A stretch of DNA of 28,167 nucleotides, from the NCBI GenBank assembly GCA_964492545.1, contig CAZBKO010000021.1, positions 1-28,167 on the forward strand, given 5' to 3'. The DNA is from RGIG1934 sp964492545 (GTDB lineage Bacteria; Bacillota; Clostridia; Lachnospirales; Lachnospiraceae). Positions 1 through 7,439 of this stretch are shown here, in pieces. The notes under the pieces are model-generated. The model was not told the DNA's origin. It worked only from the letters and a program-made list of their open reading frames with translations, and ran no database searches. Position 1 is the first letter of the stretch; each line of letters opens with the position of its first letter. The position numbers and the translations under genes were made by a program.

Positions 1-481
1 CCATCTCATGAACTGTATCATGGATTGCATCAAGGTTAGCAGCCTTAGCACGCTTAGCAAGGTCAGTCTTACCAGCTGTAGCACCATTTTCAGCAGCTAC
101 ACGTAATTCAAGGTTCTTCTTAGTTGAATCTGTAATAACTTCACCAAGTAATTCAGCGAACTTAGCAGCATGCTCAGCTTCTTCAAAAGCAGCCTTCTCA
201 TAGTACATACCAACTTCTGGATATCCTTCTCTATGAGCAACTCTTGCCATTGCAAGATACATACCAACCTCTGTACATTCACCTGTAAAGTTATCTCTAA
301 GATCCTTCTTAATATCTTCGCTTACGTCTGAAGCAACACCTACTGAATGTTCAGCAGCCCATACCATATCGCCTTCCTGCTTTTCAAACTTATCAGCACC
401 TGCGTGGCAGATTGGACATTCTGCTGGAGCAGCGTCACCTTCGTATACATAACCACAAATCTTACATACATATTTATTCAT
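1..481 (-). CDS. rbr: Reverse-type rubrerythrin (3' end cut by window)
   Basis: A non-haem iron peroxidase of the rubrerythrin family that reduces H2O2 in the cytoplasm of anaerobes. About 160 residues are visible, running off the left edge. The protein starts with a rubredoxin domain: CKICGYVYEG near residues 6-15 and CPICHAGADKF near residues 22-32 supply the four Fe-binding cysteines. The ferritin-like helical domain follows, with the ligand-rich stretches FTGECTEVGMY and KAAFEEAEHAAKF. Rubredoxin at the N-terminus rather than the C-terminus marks the 'reverse' rubrerythrin layout common in Clostridia. The ATG is preceded at a good distance by GGAGG (minus strand). It sits directly downstream of perR with its own promoter and a PerR-type dyad, so peroxide control is expected. 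The missing part is only the end of the ferritin-like domain. Confidence 0.93.
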   Translation of the reverse strand, partial: MNKYVCKICGYVYEGDAAPAECPICHAGADKFEKQEGDMVWAAEHSVGVASDVSEDIKKDLRDNFTGECTEVGMYLAMARVAHREGYPEVGMYYEKAAFEEAEHAAKFAELLGEVITDSTKKNLELRVAAENGATAGKTDLAKRAKAANLDAIHDTVHEM

Positions 482-497
482 ATTAGTCCTCCATTCT

Positions 498-511
498 GTC
501 GCTTATGCGAC
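498..511 (-). promoter_or_regulatory. Small hairpin in the rubrerythrin 5' leader
   Basis: GTCGC and GCGAC pair around a four-base loop, 17 bases upstream of the rubrerythrin ATG and just before its ribosome-binding site. The nine bases GTCGCATAA also occur in the perR leader (minus strand, about 988-996). It may stabilise the transcript or tune translation; no function is shown. Confidence 0.4.
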
Positions 512-540
512 TAAAAAATTTATTTGTTATTTTTTAAAAT

Positions 541-555
541 CAGTAATGATTACTG
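541..555. promoter_or_regulatory. PerR-type operator (perfect 7-1-7 dyad)
   Basis: CAGTAATGATTACTG is a perfect 7-1-7 inverted repeat. The geometry and the AAT.ATT core match the PerR/Fur box (TTATAATnATTATAA in Bacillus). It lies immediately downstream of the rubrerythrin -10 element, where a bound repressor would block transcription start. Confidence 0.75.
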
Positions 556-559
556 TTTT

Positions 560-588
560 ATAATAACACTATTAATTTGCCTTGTCAA
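560..588 (-). promoter_or_regulatory. Rubrerythrin promoter, -35 inside perR
   Basis: On the minus strand TTGACA (583-588), a 17-base spacer and TATTAT (560-565) form a near-consensus vegetative promoter. The -35 hexamer lies inside the last codons of perR, so rubrerythrin has its own start although it follows perR closely. Confidence 0.75.
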
Positions 589-964
589 CACAATTTTCAC
601 AAAATCCGTAAAAATATGTGAAATTTCCTAATATCTTACCATTGAAAGAGGTAGAAGCCAGAGTGTTGATGAAATCGAGACTATCCATTTCAAGATCAAG
701 CACATTGCCACATTCTCTACATATAAAATGATAATGTGGTTGGGTATTTCCATCGAAGCGTTCAGCGTCATCACCGCAGTTTATACGAATAATTATGCCG
801 TTTTCGCTGAGAAGTGCGAGGTTTCGATAAACCGTTCCAAGACTGATATTTGGATAGATTTTCTTAATATCATTATATACCATCTCAGCAGTAGGGTGGT
901 CAGTTCTATTCTTGAGAGAATCAACAATGGCTTCGCGCTGACGACTGTATTTTAATGTTTTCAT
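572..964 (-). CDS. perR: Fur-family peroxide sensor PerR
   Basis: A metal-dependent transcriptional repressor of the Fur family, 130 aa. The N-terminal winged helix (about 1-75, with SLGTVYRNLALLSENG as recognition region) is followed by the metal/dimer domain. The PerR regulatory site is complete: H23, D71, H77, H79 and D90 fall at a constant offset of 14 from B. subtilis H37, D85, H91, H93 and D104, including the aspartate typical of PerR rather than Fur. The structural zinc site is C82-x2-C85 and C122-x2-C125. It is expected to sense H2O2 through iron-catalysed histidine oxidation and to repress rubrerythrin next door and probably itself, since PerR-like dyads lie in both promoters. The ATG is preceded by GGTGG six bases upstream. 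Confidence 0.92.
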   Translation of the reverse strand: MKTLKYSRQREAIVDSLKNRTDHPTAEMVYNDIKKIYPNISLGTVYRNLALLSENGIIIRINCGDDAERFDGNTQPHYHFICRECGNVLDLEMDSLDFINTLASTSFNGKILGNFTYFYGFCENCVDKAN

Positions 965-976
965 AGTATTCCACCT

Positions 977-1082
977 TTCCGGAGCATTTATGCGACGGGG
1001 TGAAGTGAAATTCGCAAGTGCGTTTCTTCTCTATCATAAATACGATTTGTGAGGCTCCTGCACAAATTGTTGCAATCCCGTC
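977..1082 (-). promoter_or_regulatory. Foldable leader of perR, candidate cis-regulatory RNA
   Basis: The perR transcript should carry a leader of about 150 bases. Read on the minus strand it can form a closing helix GACGGG/CCCGTC (1077-1082 with 994-999), a hairpin ATTTGTG/CACAAAT with a nine-base loop (1045-1067), and a bulged hairpin GAAG.AAA.CGC/GCG.TTT.CTTC (about 1002-1029). The first hairpin's loop contains GGAGC (1054-1058), which can pair with GCTCC (981-985) directly upstream of the ribosome-binding site, giving a pseudoknot. A competing helix ATTTATG/CATAAAT (1035-1041 with 986-992) cannot coexist as a simple nested fold with the closing helix. I do not recognise a known riboswitch class. 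All pairings were read by eye. Confidence 0.4.
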
Positions 1083-1091
1083 TTTATTTTA

Positions 1092-1126
1092 TTACTGTTC
1101 ATTAATAGAAACAGTAACTATTATTA
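1092..1126. promoter_or_regulatory. Putative PerR operators at the perR promoter
   Basis: Two overlapping signals are present. TTACTGTT (1092-1099) and AACAGTAA (1110-1117) form an inverted repeat. CAGTAACTATTATTA (1112-1126) matches 11 of 15 positions of the perfect dyad found before rubrerythrin. Both lie at the expected perR start site, consistent with autoregulation. Confidence 0.5.
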
Positions 1127-1155
1127 ATATTAACTTATATTATTATGTAAGTCAA
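1127..1155 (-). promoter_or_regulatory. perR promoter
   Basis: On the minus strand TTGACT (1150-1155), a 17-base spacer and TAATAT (1127-1132) form a plausible vegetative promoter. The operator-like repeat begins right after the -10. Confidence 0.55.
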
Positions 1156-1165
1156 TAAATATCGA

Positions 1166-1193
1166 TTGATTTTTATTTTTTTTTGGATATAAT
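1166..1193 (+). promoter_or_regulatory. Pyruvate kinase promoter
   Basis: TTGATT (1166-1171), a 16-base spacer and TATAAT (1188-1193) lie about 60 bases before the pyk start. Confidence 0.6.
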
Positions 1194-1255
1194 GAAAGAC
1201 AAAGGCAAAAATATTTCCTATTTATAATAACAGTTAAATCGAAAAAGGAGAATTT

Positions 1256-2695
1256 ATGAGAAAAACAAAAATAGTATGTACACTTGGACCAGCTACTGAC
1301 GATATTAATGTATTTAGAGAACTTGTTAAGGAAGGTATGGATGTGGCGAGATTCAATTTCTCCCATGGTGACCATCAGATTCATAAGGATAGATTAGAGA
1401 CACTTAAGCAGTTAAGAGAAGAGGCAGGAAGACCAATAGCAGCAATGCTTGATACAAAAGGTCCTGAGATTAGAGTGAAAAGCTTTGCTAAGGATAAGGT
1501 TCATGTTGATAAGGACCAGATATTTACACTTACAACAAGAGACGTAGATGGAACAAATGAAATTGTAAGCATAACATATTCAGAGCTTCCTAAGGATATT
1601 ACGCTTGGAGACAGAATACTTATTGATGATGGCCTTATAGAAATGGTTGTAGAAGAGATTGTTGATGAGACAGATATCAAATGCAGAGTAATTAATGGTG
1701 GATTTGTTTCTAATAATAAAGGTGTTAATGTACCTAATGTTGATATATCAATGCCATACATCAGTGAAAAGGATGAGTCAGATATTATATTTGCAATAGA
1801 GAACGGATATGATTTCATAGCTGCCTCATTTGTCAGGACTGCTGGAGATGTTCTTCAGATTAGAAGAATACTTGAGGAGCACAATTGCTACTCAATTAAC
1901 ATAATAGCCAAGATAGAGAATCTTCAGGGCGTTGAACATATTGATGAAATCATTCAGGTCTCAGACGGAATTATGGTTGCCAGAGGAGATATGGGTGTTG
2001 AAATACCAAACGAAGACGTTCCTGTTATTCAGAAAATGATTATCAAGAAGGTGTACAATGCAGGTAAACAGGTAATAACTGCAACACAGATGCTTGATTC
2101 AATGATGAAGAATCCAAGACCAACAAGAGCTGAGACCGCCGATGTTGCAAATGCTATCTATGATGGTACATCAGCAATTATGTTATCAGGTGAAACTGCT
2201 GCAGGAAGTTATCCTGTGGAATCACTTAAGACGATGGTTAGAATTGCTGTTAGAACAGAAGAAGATATTGATTTTAAGAAGAGATTTCAGAACATAGAGA
2301 GAAAGGCTAATCCGGACGTTACTGATGCCATTTCCCATGCTACATGTACTACAGCACATGATCTGAATGCCAAGGCAATAATCACTGTTACTAAGTCAGG
2401 CAGAACAGCTAGAATGATTTCCAGATATCGTCCTGAATGTGATATTATAGGATGCTCCACATATCCTGCTGTATGCAGACAGCTGAATTTATCATGGGGT
2501 GTAACACCTATACTTATTGCTGAGGAGCAGGAGACATTTGAGCTCTTTGAAAATGCAGTAAAGGTAATTGTTGATGCCGGATATTTGAAGACGGATGATC
2601 TTGCGGTAATTACAGCGGGAGTACCACTTGGTATATCAGGTATGACCAACATGATTAAGGTTCATAGAGTAGGAAGAAAATATCAATATATATAG
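1256..2695 (+). CDS. pyk: Pyruvate kinase
   Basis: Converts phosphoenolpyruvate and ADP to pyruvate and ATP, the last step of glycolysis, in the cytoplasm. The protein has 479 residues, the usual length of the short bacterial form without the extra C-terminal PEP-utiliser domain. The N-terminal strand KTKIVCTLGPA, the RFNFSHG segment with its substrate arginine, LDTKGPEIR, and the family signature IIAKIENLQGVEHIDEI (about 217-233) are all present, followed by MVARGDMGVE and TATQMLDSM. The beta-barrel B domain lies between about residues 70 and 165, and the C-terminal effector domain runs from about 350. AAAAGGAG precedes the ATG by six bases. It is transcribed alone between the divergent perR unit and the convergent hydrogenase operon. 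Confidence 0.97.
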   Translation: MRKTKIVCTLGPATDDINVFRELVKEGMDVARFNFSHGDHQIHKDRLETLKQLREEAGRPIAAMLDTKGPEIRVKSFAKDKVHVDKDQIFTLTTRDVDGTNEIVSITYSELPKDITLGDRILIDDGLIEMVVEEIVDETDIKCRVINGGFVSNNKGVNVPNVDISMPYISEKDESDIIFAIENGYDFIAASFVRTAGDVLQIRRILEEHNCYSINIIAKIENLQGVEHIDEIIQVSDGIMVARGDMGVEIPNEDVPVIQKMIIKKVYNAGKQVITATQMLDSMMKNPRPTRAETADVANAIYDGTSAIMLSGETAAGSYPVESLKTMVRIAVRTEEDIDFKKRFQNIERKANPDVTDAISHATCTTAHDLNAKAIITVTKSGRTARMISRYRPECDIIGCSTYPAVCRQLNLSWGVTPILIAEEQETFELFENAVKVIVDAGYLKTDDLAVITAGVPLGISGMTNMIKVHRVGRKYQYI

Positions 2696-2749
2696 TATAA
2701 GCAAAGCCCACAGGATAGAGTATCCATAGTGAGATAGTAATGACAAAAG

Positions 2750-2800
2750 AAAGACTGATAAACAGTGGCTTAATGATTTAGCAACTGTTTATCAGTCTTT
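2750..2800. terminator. Bidirectional terminator between pyk and hydA
   Basis: A perfect 17-base inverted repeat, AAAGACTGATAAACAGT (2750-2766) with its complement at 2784-2800, encloses a 17-base loop. On the minus strand it is followed by a T-rich run (CTTTCTTTTG), which fits a Rho-independent terminator for the hydrogenase operon; it can also stop pyk transcription. Confidence 0.7.
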
Positions 2801-2817
2801 GCATGTCAACTATTGAA

Positions 2818-2880
2818 AGCACCGTGTACCGAACGGTACATGCGGTGCTGTGAGAGGATGGGAGCTCATCACTCCCTCCT
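2818..2880. repeat. Two GC-rich hairpins in the pyk-hydA gap
   Basis: AGCACCG/CGGTGCT (outer) and TGTACCG/CGGTACA (inner, two-base loop, TG bulge) make a strong stem at 2818-2849. A second stem, AGGA-GGGAG with CTCCC-TCCT, follows at 2855-2880. Both lie in the 3' untranslated region of the hydrogenase mRNA, between the hydA stop and its terminator. They are more GC-rich than their surroundings. They could protect the 3' end or be a small interspersed repeat. Confidence 0.5.
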
Positions 2881-2906
2881 ACTCGATATATAATTAATAA
2901 AGTAGT

Positions 2907-4649
2907 TTAGTTGATAGTTCTCTTAACATAAGTTGTATGTAACACCTCATGTGCCTTATGACTTCCCGGCTCACCTAAGAACTCTTTGTAGAGTGTCTGA
3001 ATATCAGGATTCTCATGAGACTTTCTGATTGGATTAGCTGCATCACTGTCATATAATGCTTTTGCACGAATAGCACGGACATCTGTGAAGTTTCTGACAC
3101 TTGCAGGAACTCTTGGCTGTCCACCACCATTTACACATCCACCAGGACATCCCATAATCTCTATGAAATGATACTGTTTTTCACCACTCTTAACTCTGTC
3201 AAGCAAGATAGATGCATTCTTAAGACCAGAAGCAACAGCAACATTTACATCCATACCGGCTACATTGTAAGTAGCTTCCTTGATTCCTTCAGTACCACGA
3301 ACCTCACTGAATTCAACGTTCTCAAGCTCTTTGCCTGTAAGTGTCTCAACAGCTGTTCTAAGGGCAGCTTCCATAACACCACCGGTAGCACCAAAGATAA
3401 CTGCAGCACCTGTACTTCTTCCAAGAGGATCATCACATTTTTCATCTGGAAGAGCATTGAAGTTAAGACCAATTCTGTCTATCATTCTTGCAAGCTCTCT
3501 TGTTGTGATGGAAATATCAACATCAGGAACGCCTGCAGCTGACTGATCTTCTCTGCCAATTTCGAATTTCTTAGCTGTACAAGGCATAACACTTACGGAA
3601 ACAATCTTCTTAGGATCAATGCCCATCTTCTCAGCATAGTATGTTTTTAAAATTGCACCAAACATCTGCTGTGGAGACTTACAGCTTGAAAGATTATCTG
3701 TCATATCAGGATAGTAATGCTCACAATACTTAATCCATCCTGGAGAACAAGATGTAATAAGTGGAAGCTTACCACCATTTTGAACTCTGTCTAAGAATTC
3801 ATGAGCTTCCTCCATAATTGTTAAGTCAGCACTGAAGTTGGTATCAAATACCTTATCAAAGCCAAGTCTTCTAAGAGCAGCCACCATTTTACCTTCAACG
3901 TTAGTTCCCATTGGAAGACCAAATTCTTCGCCGAGAGCTGCACGTACAGCTGGAGCTGTCTGAACAACAACGTATTTGTCCGGATCATTAAGAGCAGCAA
4001 ATACATCATCTGTGTTATCCTTTTCGCTGAGTGCGCCTGTAGGACAGACTGCTATACACTGACCGCATGATACACAGCTTGTTTCGCCAAGACCCATATC
4101 GAAAGCACTTCCGATAAATGTCTTGAAACCTCTTTCGTTGGCACCGATAACACCAACACCCTGTACCTTTTCACATACAGCTGTACATCTTCTACATAAA
4201 ATACATTTGCTGTTATCGCGGTACATATGAGGAGCAGAGTAATCAATTTCTGATTCTGTCTTCTCACCATCGTATAATTTCTCATCTTCAACCTTTAAGT
4301 CTGTACATAATTTCTGGAATTCACATTTACCACTTCTTACACATGATAAACAAGATCTGTTATGATTAGATAAAAGTAACTGAAGATTCTTTCTTCTTGA
4401 TGAAAGAACCTTAGGAGTATTAGTAAATACTTCCATTCCTTCATTAACCGGGTATACACATGAAGTTACGAGAGTTCTGGCACCCTTAACTTCAACAACA
4501 CACATTCTACATGCGCCGATTTCATTTATATCCTTTAAGTAGCAGAGAGTAGGAATATCAATACCTGCTAATCTTGCAGCTTCAAGAATAGTAGAACCAG
4601 CTGGGGCACTAACTTCAATGCCATTAATTTTTAAATTTATATTTGCCAT
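2907..4649 (-). CDS. hydA: [FeFe]-hydrogenase catalytic subunit of the NADH-linked trimer
   Basis: Catalytic subunit of a bifurcating/confurcating hydrogenase that makes or consumes H2 with electrons from NADH and reduced ferredoxin. Length 580 aa. Visible in order: [2Fe-2S] domain (C36, C47, C50, C64), His-Cys [4Fe-4S] site (H96, C100, C103, C109), two ferredoxin [4Fe-4S] sets (C149/152/155/159 and C192/195/198/202), then the H-cluster domain with TSCSPGW (299-305), MPCTAKKFE (355-363) and EIMGCPGGCVNGGGQP (497-512). The small C-terminal domain ends in HKAHEVLHTTYVKR. The first loop reads TSCSP instead of the TSCCP of monomeric enzymes. Final gene of the operon, 18 bases after hydB. Maturases HydEFG are not in this window. 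Confidence 0.96.
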   Translation of the reverse strand: MANINLKINGIEVSAPAGSTILEAARLAGIDIPTLCYLKDINEIGACRMCVVEVKGARTLVTSCVYPVNEGMEVFTNTPKVLSSRRKNLQLLLSNHNRSCLSCVRSGKCEFQKLCTDLKVEDEKLYDGEKTESEIDYSAPHMYRDNSKCILCRRCTAVCEKVQGVGVIGANERGFKTFIGSAFDMGLGETSCVSCGQCIAVCPTGALSEKDNTDDVFAALNDPDKYVVVQTAPAVRAALGEEFGLPMGTNVEGKMVAALRRLGFDKVFDTNFSADLTIMEEAHEFLDRVQNGGKLPLITSCSPGWIKYCEHYYPDMTDNLSSCKSPQQMFGAILKTYYAEKMGIDPKKIVSVSVMPCTAKKFEIGREDQSAAGVPDVDISITTRELARMIDRIGLNFNALPDEKCDDPLGRSTGAAVIFGATGGVMEAALRTAVETLTGKELENVEFSEVRGTEGIKEATYNVAGMDVNVAVASGLKNASILLDRVKSGEKQYHFIEIMGCPGGCVNGGGQPRVPASVRNFTDVRAIRAKALYDSDAANPIRKSHENPDIQTLYKEFLGEPGSHKAHEVLHTTYVKRTIN

Positions 4650-4667
4650 TTCCTGTTCCTCTCCTTT

Positions 4668-6455
4668 CTATCTTCTTGATATTGCGCCAAATTTACATTT
4701 TTCCATACAAGCGCCGCACTTGAGACACTTGTCTGTGTCGATAACATGAGCTTCCTTAACTGAACCTGTAATTGCTCCGGCAGGACATTGTCTTGCACAC
4801 ATTGTACAGCCTTTACATTTCTCAGGATCAATTCTGTATGTAAGAAGATCTTTACATACACCGGCAGGACATCTCTTCTCAACAACATGGGCAATATACT
4901 CGTCTCTGAAATATCTCAGAGTAGAAAGTACTGGGTTTGGAGCTGTCTGTCCAAGACCACAGAGAGAATTTTCCTTGATAAAGTAGCATAATTCTTCAAG
5001 CTTATCTATATCTTCCAGTGTTCCCTGACCTTTTGTAATCTTATTAAGAATCTCGAGAAGTCTCTTAGTACCAACTCTACATGGTGTACATTTACCACAT
5101 GATTCATCAACAGTAAACTGAAGGAAGAATTTAGCGATATCAACCATACAGTTGTCCTCATCCATTACGATAAGACCACCTGAACCCATCATAGAACCGA
5201 TGCTTATAAGGTTATCATAATCGATTGGAATGTCTAAATGCTCTGGAGGAATACATCCGCCTGAAGGACCACCTGTCTGAGCCGCCTTGAACTTCTTGCC
5301 GTTAGGAATTCCACCGCCGATTTCTTCAATAACTTCACGAAGTGTTGTTCCCATAGGAATCTCAACAAGTCCTGTATTCTTAATCTTGCCACCGAGAGCG
5401 AAGACCTTTGTACCTTTTGATTTCTCAGTTCCTATGCTTGCGAACCATTCAGCACCATTTAAAATGATCTGACAGACATTAGCGTATGTCTCAACATTGT
5501 TAAGAATGGTTGGCTTCTGGAATAATCCCTTAACAGCTGGGAATGGAGGACGAGGACGAGGCTCACCTCTGTTACCTTCTATTGATGTCATAAGTGCTGT
5601 CTCTTCACCACATACGAAAGCTCCTGCACCAAGTCTTAAATCAATATCAAATGAGAAGTCTGTTCCAAAAATATTGTTGCCAAGTAATCCGTAATCACGA
5701 GCCTGCTTAATTGCAATATTAAGACGCTCAACAGCGATAGGATATTCAGCTCTTACATATATGTAACCCTGATTAGCTCCGATTGCATAGCCTGCGATTG
5801 CCATAGCTTCGAGAACTGCATGTGGATCACCTTCAAGAACTGAACGGTCCATGAATGCACCAGGATCACCCTCATCTGCATTACAGCAGACATATTTCTG
5901 TTCATTAACACTTGCTTTAGCAAATTTCCACTTAAGACCTGTTGGGAAACCGCCGCCTCCACGTCCACGAAGACCGGAGTCTGTGATAACCTGTATAACA
6001 TCATCAGGTGTCATTGTTGTAAGAACCTTGCCAAGTGCTTCATATCCACGTGTACCAATGTACTCGTCGATATTTTCCGGATTAATAACACCACAGTTTC
6101 TAAGTGCTATTCTGTGCTGCTTCTTATAGAAATCTGTATCGCTAAGTGACTTGATTCCGCTTGATGTTACTGTCTCATCATATACAAGTCTTTGAACAAT
6201 ACGACCTTTTAATAAATGCTCTGATACGATTTCAGGTACATCCTCAACCTTTACCATTGAGTAAAATGTTGCTTCCGGATATACAATCATGATTGGGCCA
6301 AGGGCACACAATCCATGACATCCTGTCTTAACGACACATACTTCTTCCTTAAGACCATTTTTATCTATTTCTTCCTGTAATACACGGATAATTTCCTGAC
6401 TTCCTGAAGAAGTACATCCGGTACCACCACATACTAATACGTGTGAACGATACAT
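4668..6455 (-). CDS. hydB: NADH-binding hydrogenase subunit (NuoF-like)
   Basis: Flavoprotein subunit that exchanges electrons between NAD(H) and the Fe-S chain of the hydrogenase; in bifurcating enzymes this is where electron flow is thought to split. Length 595 aa. An N-terminal thioredoxin-like [2Fe-2S] domain carries CGGTGCTSSGS and TGCHGLC. The NuoF core has the glycine-rich FMN/NADH segment GLRGRGGGGFPTGLKW near residues 165-180, and ESCGKCTPCRVGTKRLLE for its [4Fe-4S] cluster. Two C-terminal ferredoxin motifs follow, CKGCTMCARQCP and CLKCGACMEKC. This N- and C-terminally extended form is the HydB/HndC type rather than complex I NuoF. It lies 19 bases after the thioredoxin-like ferredoxin gene and directly before hydA. 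Confidence 0.95.
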   Translation of the reverse strand: MYRSHVLVCGGTGCTSSGSQEIIRVLQEEIDKNGLKEEVCVVKTGCHGLCALGPIMIVYPEATFYSMVKVEDVPEIVSEHLLKGRIVQRLVYDETVTSSGIKSLSDTDFYKKQHRIALRNCGVINPENIDEYIGTRGYEALGKVLTTMTPDDVIQVITDSGLRGRGGGGFPTGLKWKFAKASVNEQKYVCCNADEGDPGAFMDRSVLEGDPHAVLEAMAIAGYAIGANQGYIYVRAEYPIAVERLNIAIKQARDYGLLGNNIFGTDFSFDIDLRLGAGAFVCGEETALMTSIEGNRGEPRPRPPFPAVKGLFQKPTILNNVETYANVCQIILNGAEWFASIGTEKSKGTKVFALGGKIKNTGLVEIPMGTTLREVIEEIGGGIPNGKKFKAAQTGGPSGGCIPPEHLDIPIDYDNLISIGSMMGSGGLIVMDEDNCMVDIAKFFLQFTVDESCGKCTPCRVGTKRLLEILNKITKGQGTLEDIDKLEELCYFIKENSLCGLGQTAPNPVLSTLRYFRDEYIAHVVEKRCPAGVCKDLLTYRIDPEKCKGCTMCARQCPAGAITGSVKEAHVIDTDKCLKCGACMEKCKFGAISRR

Positions 6456-6474
6456 AAGTTCAATACCTCCTCGA

Positions 6475-6852
6475 TTATTTATTCATCTCACTGCTGATTG
6501 TATACTTAGTAACTACAGTGCCACCGATTAAGTGCTGCTCCACAACTTCGAGAGCCTTCTCTGGTGTCATCTTAATATATGTAACCTTTTCCTTACCCGG
6601 CTCCATAACTTCCACAATTGGTTCATACTGACATAAACCGATGCAGCCTGTCTGGGTTACTGCAGCGTTTGTGAGATTCTTTTCCTGAACAGCATCAGAC
6701 AGAGTAGTAAGTACTGGTCTGGCGCCACTTGCTATACCGCATGTTGCCATACCAACGACAACTCTAGTGTGTTCGTCAACAGCTTCTGATCTGAAGCCTA
6801 CCTGACCTTGCATTCTTTCACGAATGGCTTTTAATTCTTCAAGAGATTTCAT
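6475..6852 (-). CDS. hndB: Thioredoxin-like [2Fe-2S] ferredoxin (HndB-like)
   Basis: Small Fe-S protein resembling HndB of the Desulfovibrio NADP-reducing hydrogenase, likely an electron carrier or accessory subunit of this complex. The chosen start gives 125 aa (MKSLEEL) because GGAGG lies seven bases before that ATG; an upstream ATG at 6924 would add 24 residues with no good ribosome-binding site and would run into the preceding gene. Characteristic segments are MATCGIASGARPVL (C38) and TQTGCIGLCQYEPIVEV (C70, C74), then VTYIKMTPEKALEVVEQH. Only three cysteines are visible, so the fourth cluster ligand is unclear; I believe this is usual for the family but could not check it. Sits between the GHKL ATPase gene and hydB. 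Confidence 0.85.
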   Translation of the reverse strand: MKSLEELKAIRERMQGQVGFRSEAVDEHTRVVVGMATCGIASGARPVLTTLSDAVQEKNLTNAAVTQTGCIGLCQYEPIVEVMEPGKEKVTYIKMTPEKALEVVEQHLIGGTVVTKYTISSEMNK

Positions 6853-6880
6853 TGTTGTTCCTCCTATATGTTCTGTTATT

Positions 6881-7438
6881 CTACAATTTGATTCCTTTAT
6901 CTGTCTCAAATGTATTTTCTTCAAGATATTGTCTTATGTAGTCGGATATTTCAGGCTCATTAAACTTGATATCTCCAAGGACTTCTCTAAACTGCCTTGT
7001 GTCAAGTGTAAATGAACTTCCATTAAAGCTATATGTATACACAAAATCAATGGTGTGATTGAGTGTTATCAGCGAGTGGATAGTGCAGTTCATGTCACCG
7101 ATTGGCATTCTGTCTATATGGGAGATGGTAAAAACAGCTTCGACTGTCGTACCAGTGCCCTGTATAGAGTCAATATGAAAGCTTCCATCTGAAGCTTCAG
7201 CAGCCATTTTGAAAAATGGTATGCCAAGTCCAATACCACGTGTCTTTCTGGTGGTAAAAAATGGGTCTTCCACGGACTGTAGCTGCTCCGGTGTCATTCC
7301 ACATCCGTTATCACGGATTATTATTGTAATGGTATCTGAATTCTGATTAATTGTTAGAAATATCTCAATAAGTGATGCGCCGGCTCGAACTGAATTCTCA
7401 GCAACATCCAATACATTGAGTGAAATTTCGGGCATCAT
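6881..7438 (-). CDS. GHKL (HATPase_c) ATP-binding protein in the hydrogenase operon
   Basis: A 185-aa protein with the ATPase fold of histidine kinases and anti-sigma factors but no phosphorylatable histidine domain. Visible motifs: N box NVLDVAENSVRAGAS (about 8-22), G1 box DNGCGMTPEQ (about 43-52), FFTTRKTRGIGLGIPFFK covering the G2 region (about 60-77) and GTGTTVEAVF near 96-105. The C-terminal 80 residues have no motif I recognise. It begins one base after the hydC stop (TAATATGATG), so it is translationally coupled; a second ATG follows immediately. GHKL proteins at this position occur in clostridial hydrogenase operons, but I know of no established role. A regulatory or assembly role is inference. 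Confidence 0.85.
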   Translation of the reverse strand: MMPEISLNVLDVAENSVRAGASLIEIFLTINQNSDTITIIIRDNGCGMTPEQLQSVEDPFFTTRKTRGIGLGIPFFKMAAEASDGSFHIDSIQGTGTTVEAVFTISHIDRMPIGDMNCTIHSLITLNHTIDFVYTYSFNGSSFTLDTRQFREVLGDIKFNEPEISDYIRQYLEENTFETDKGIKL

Positions 7439-7439
7439 A

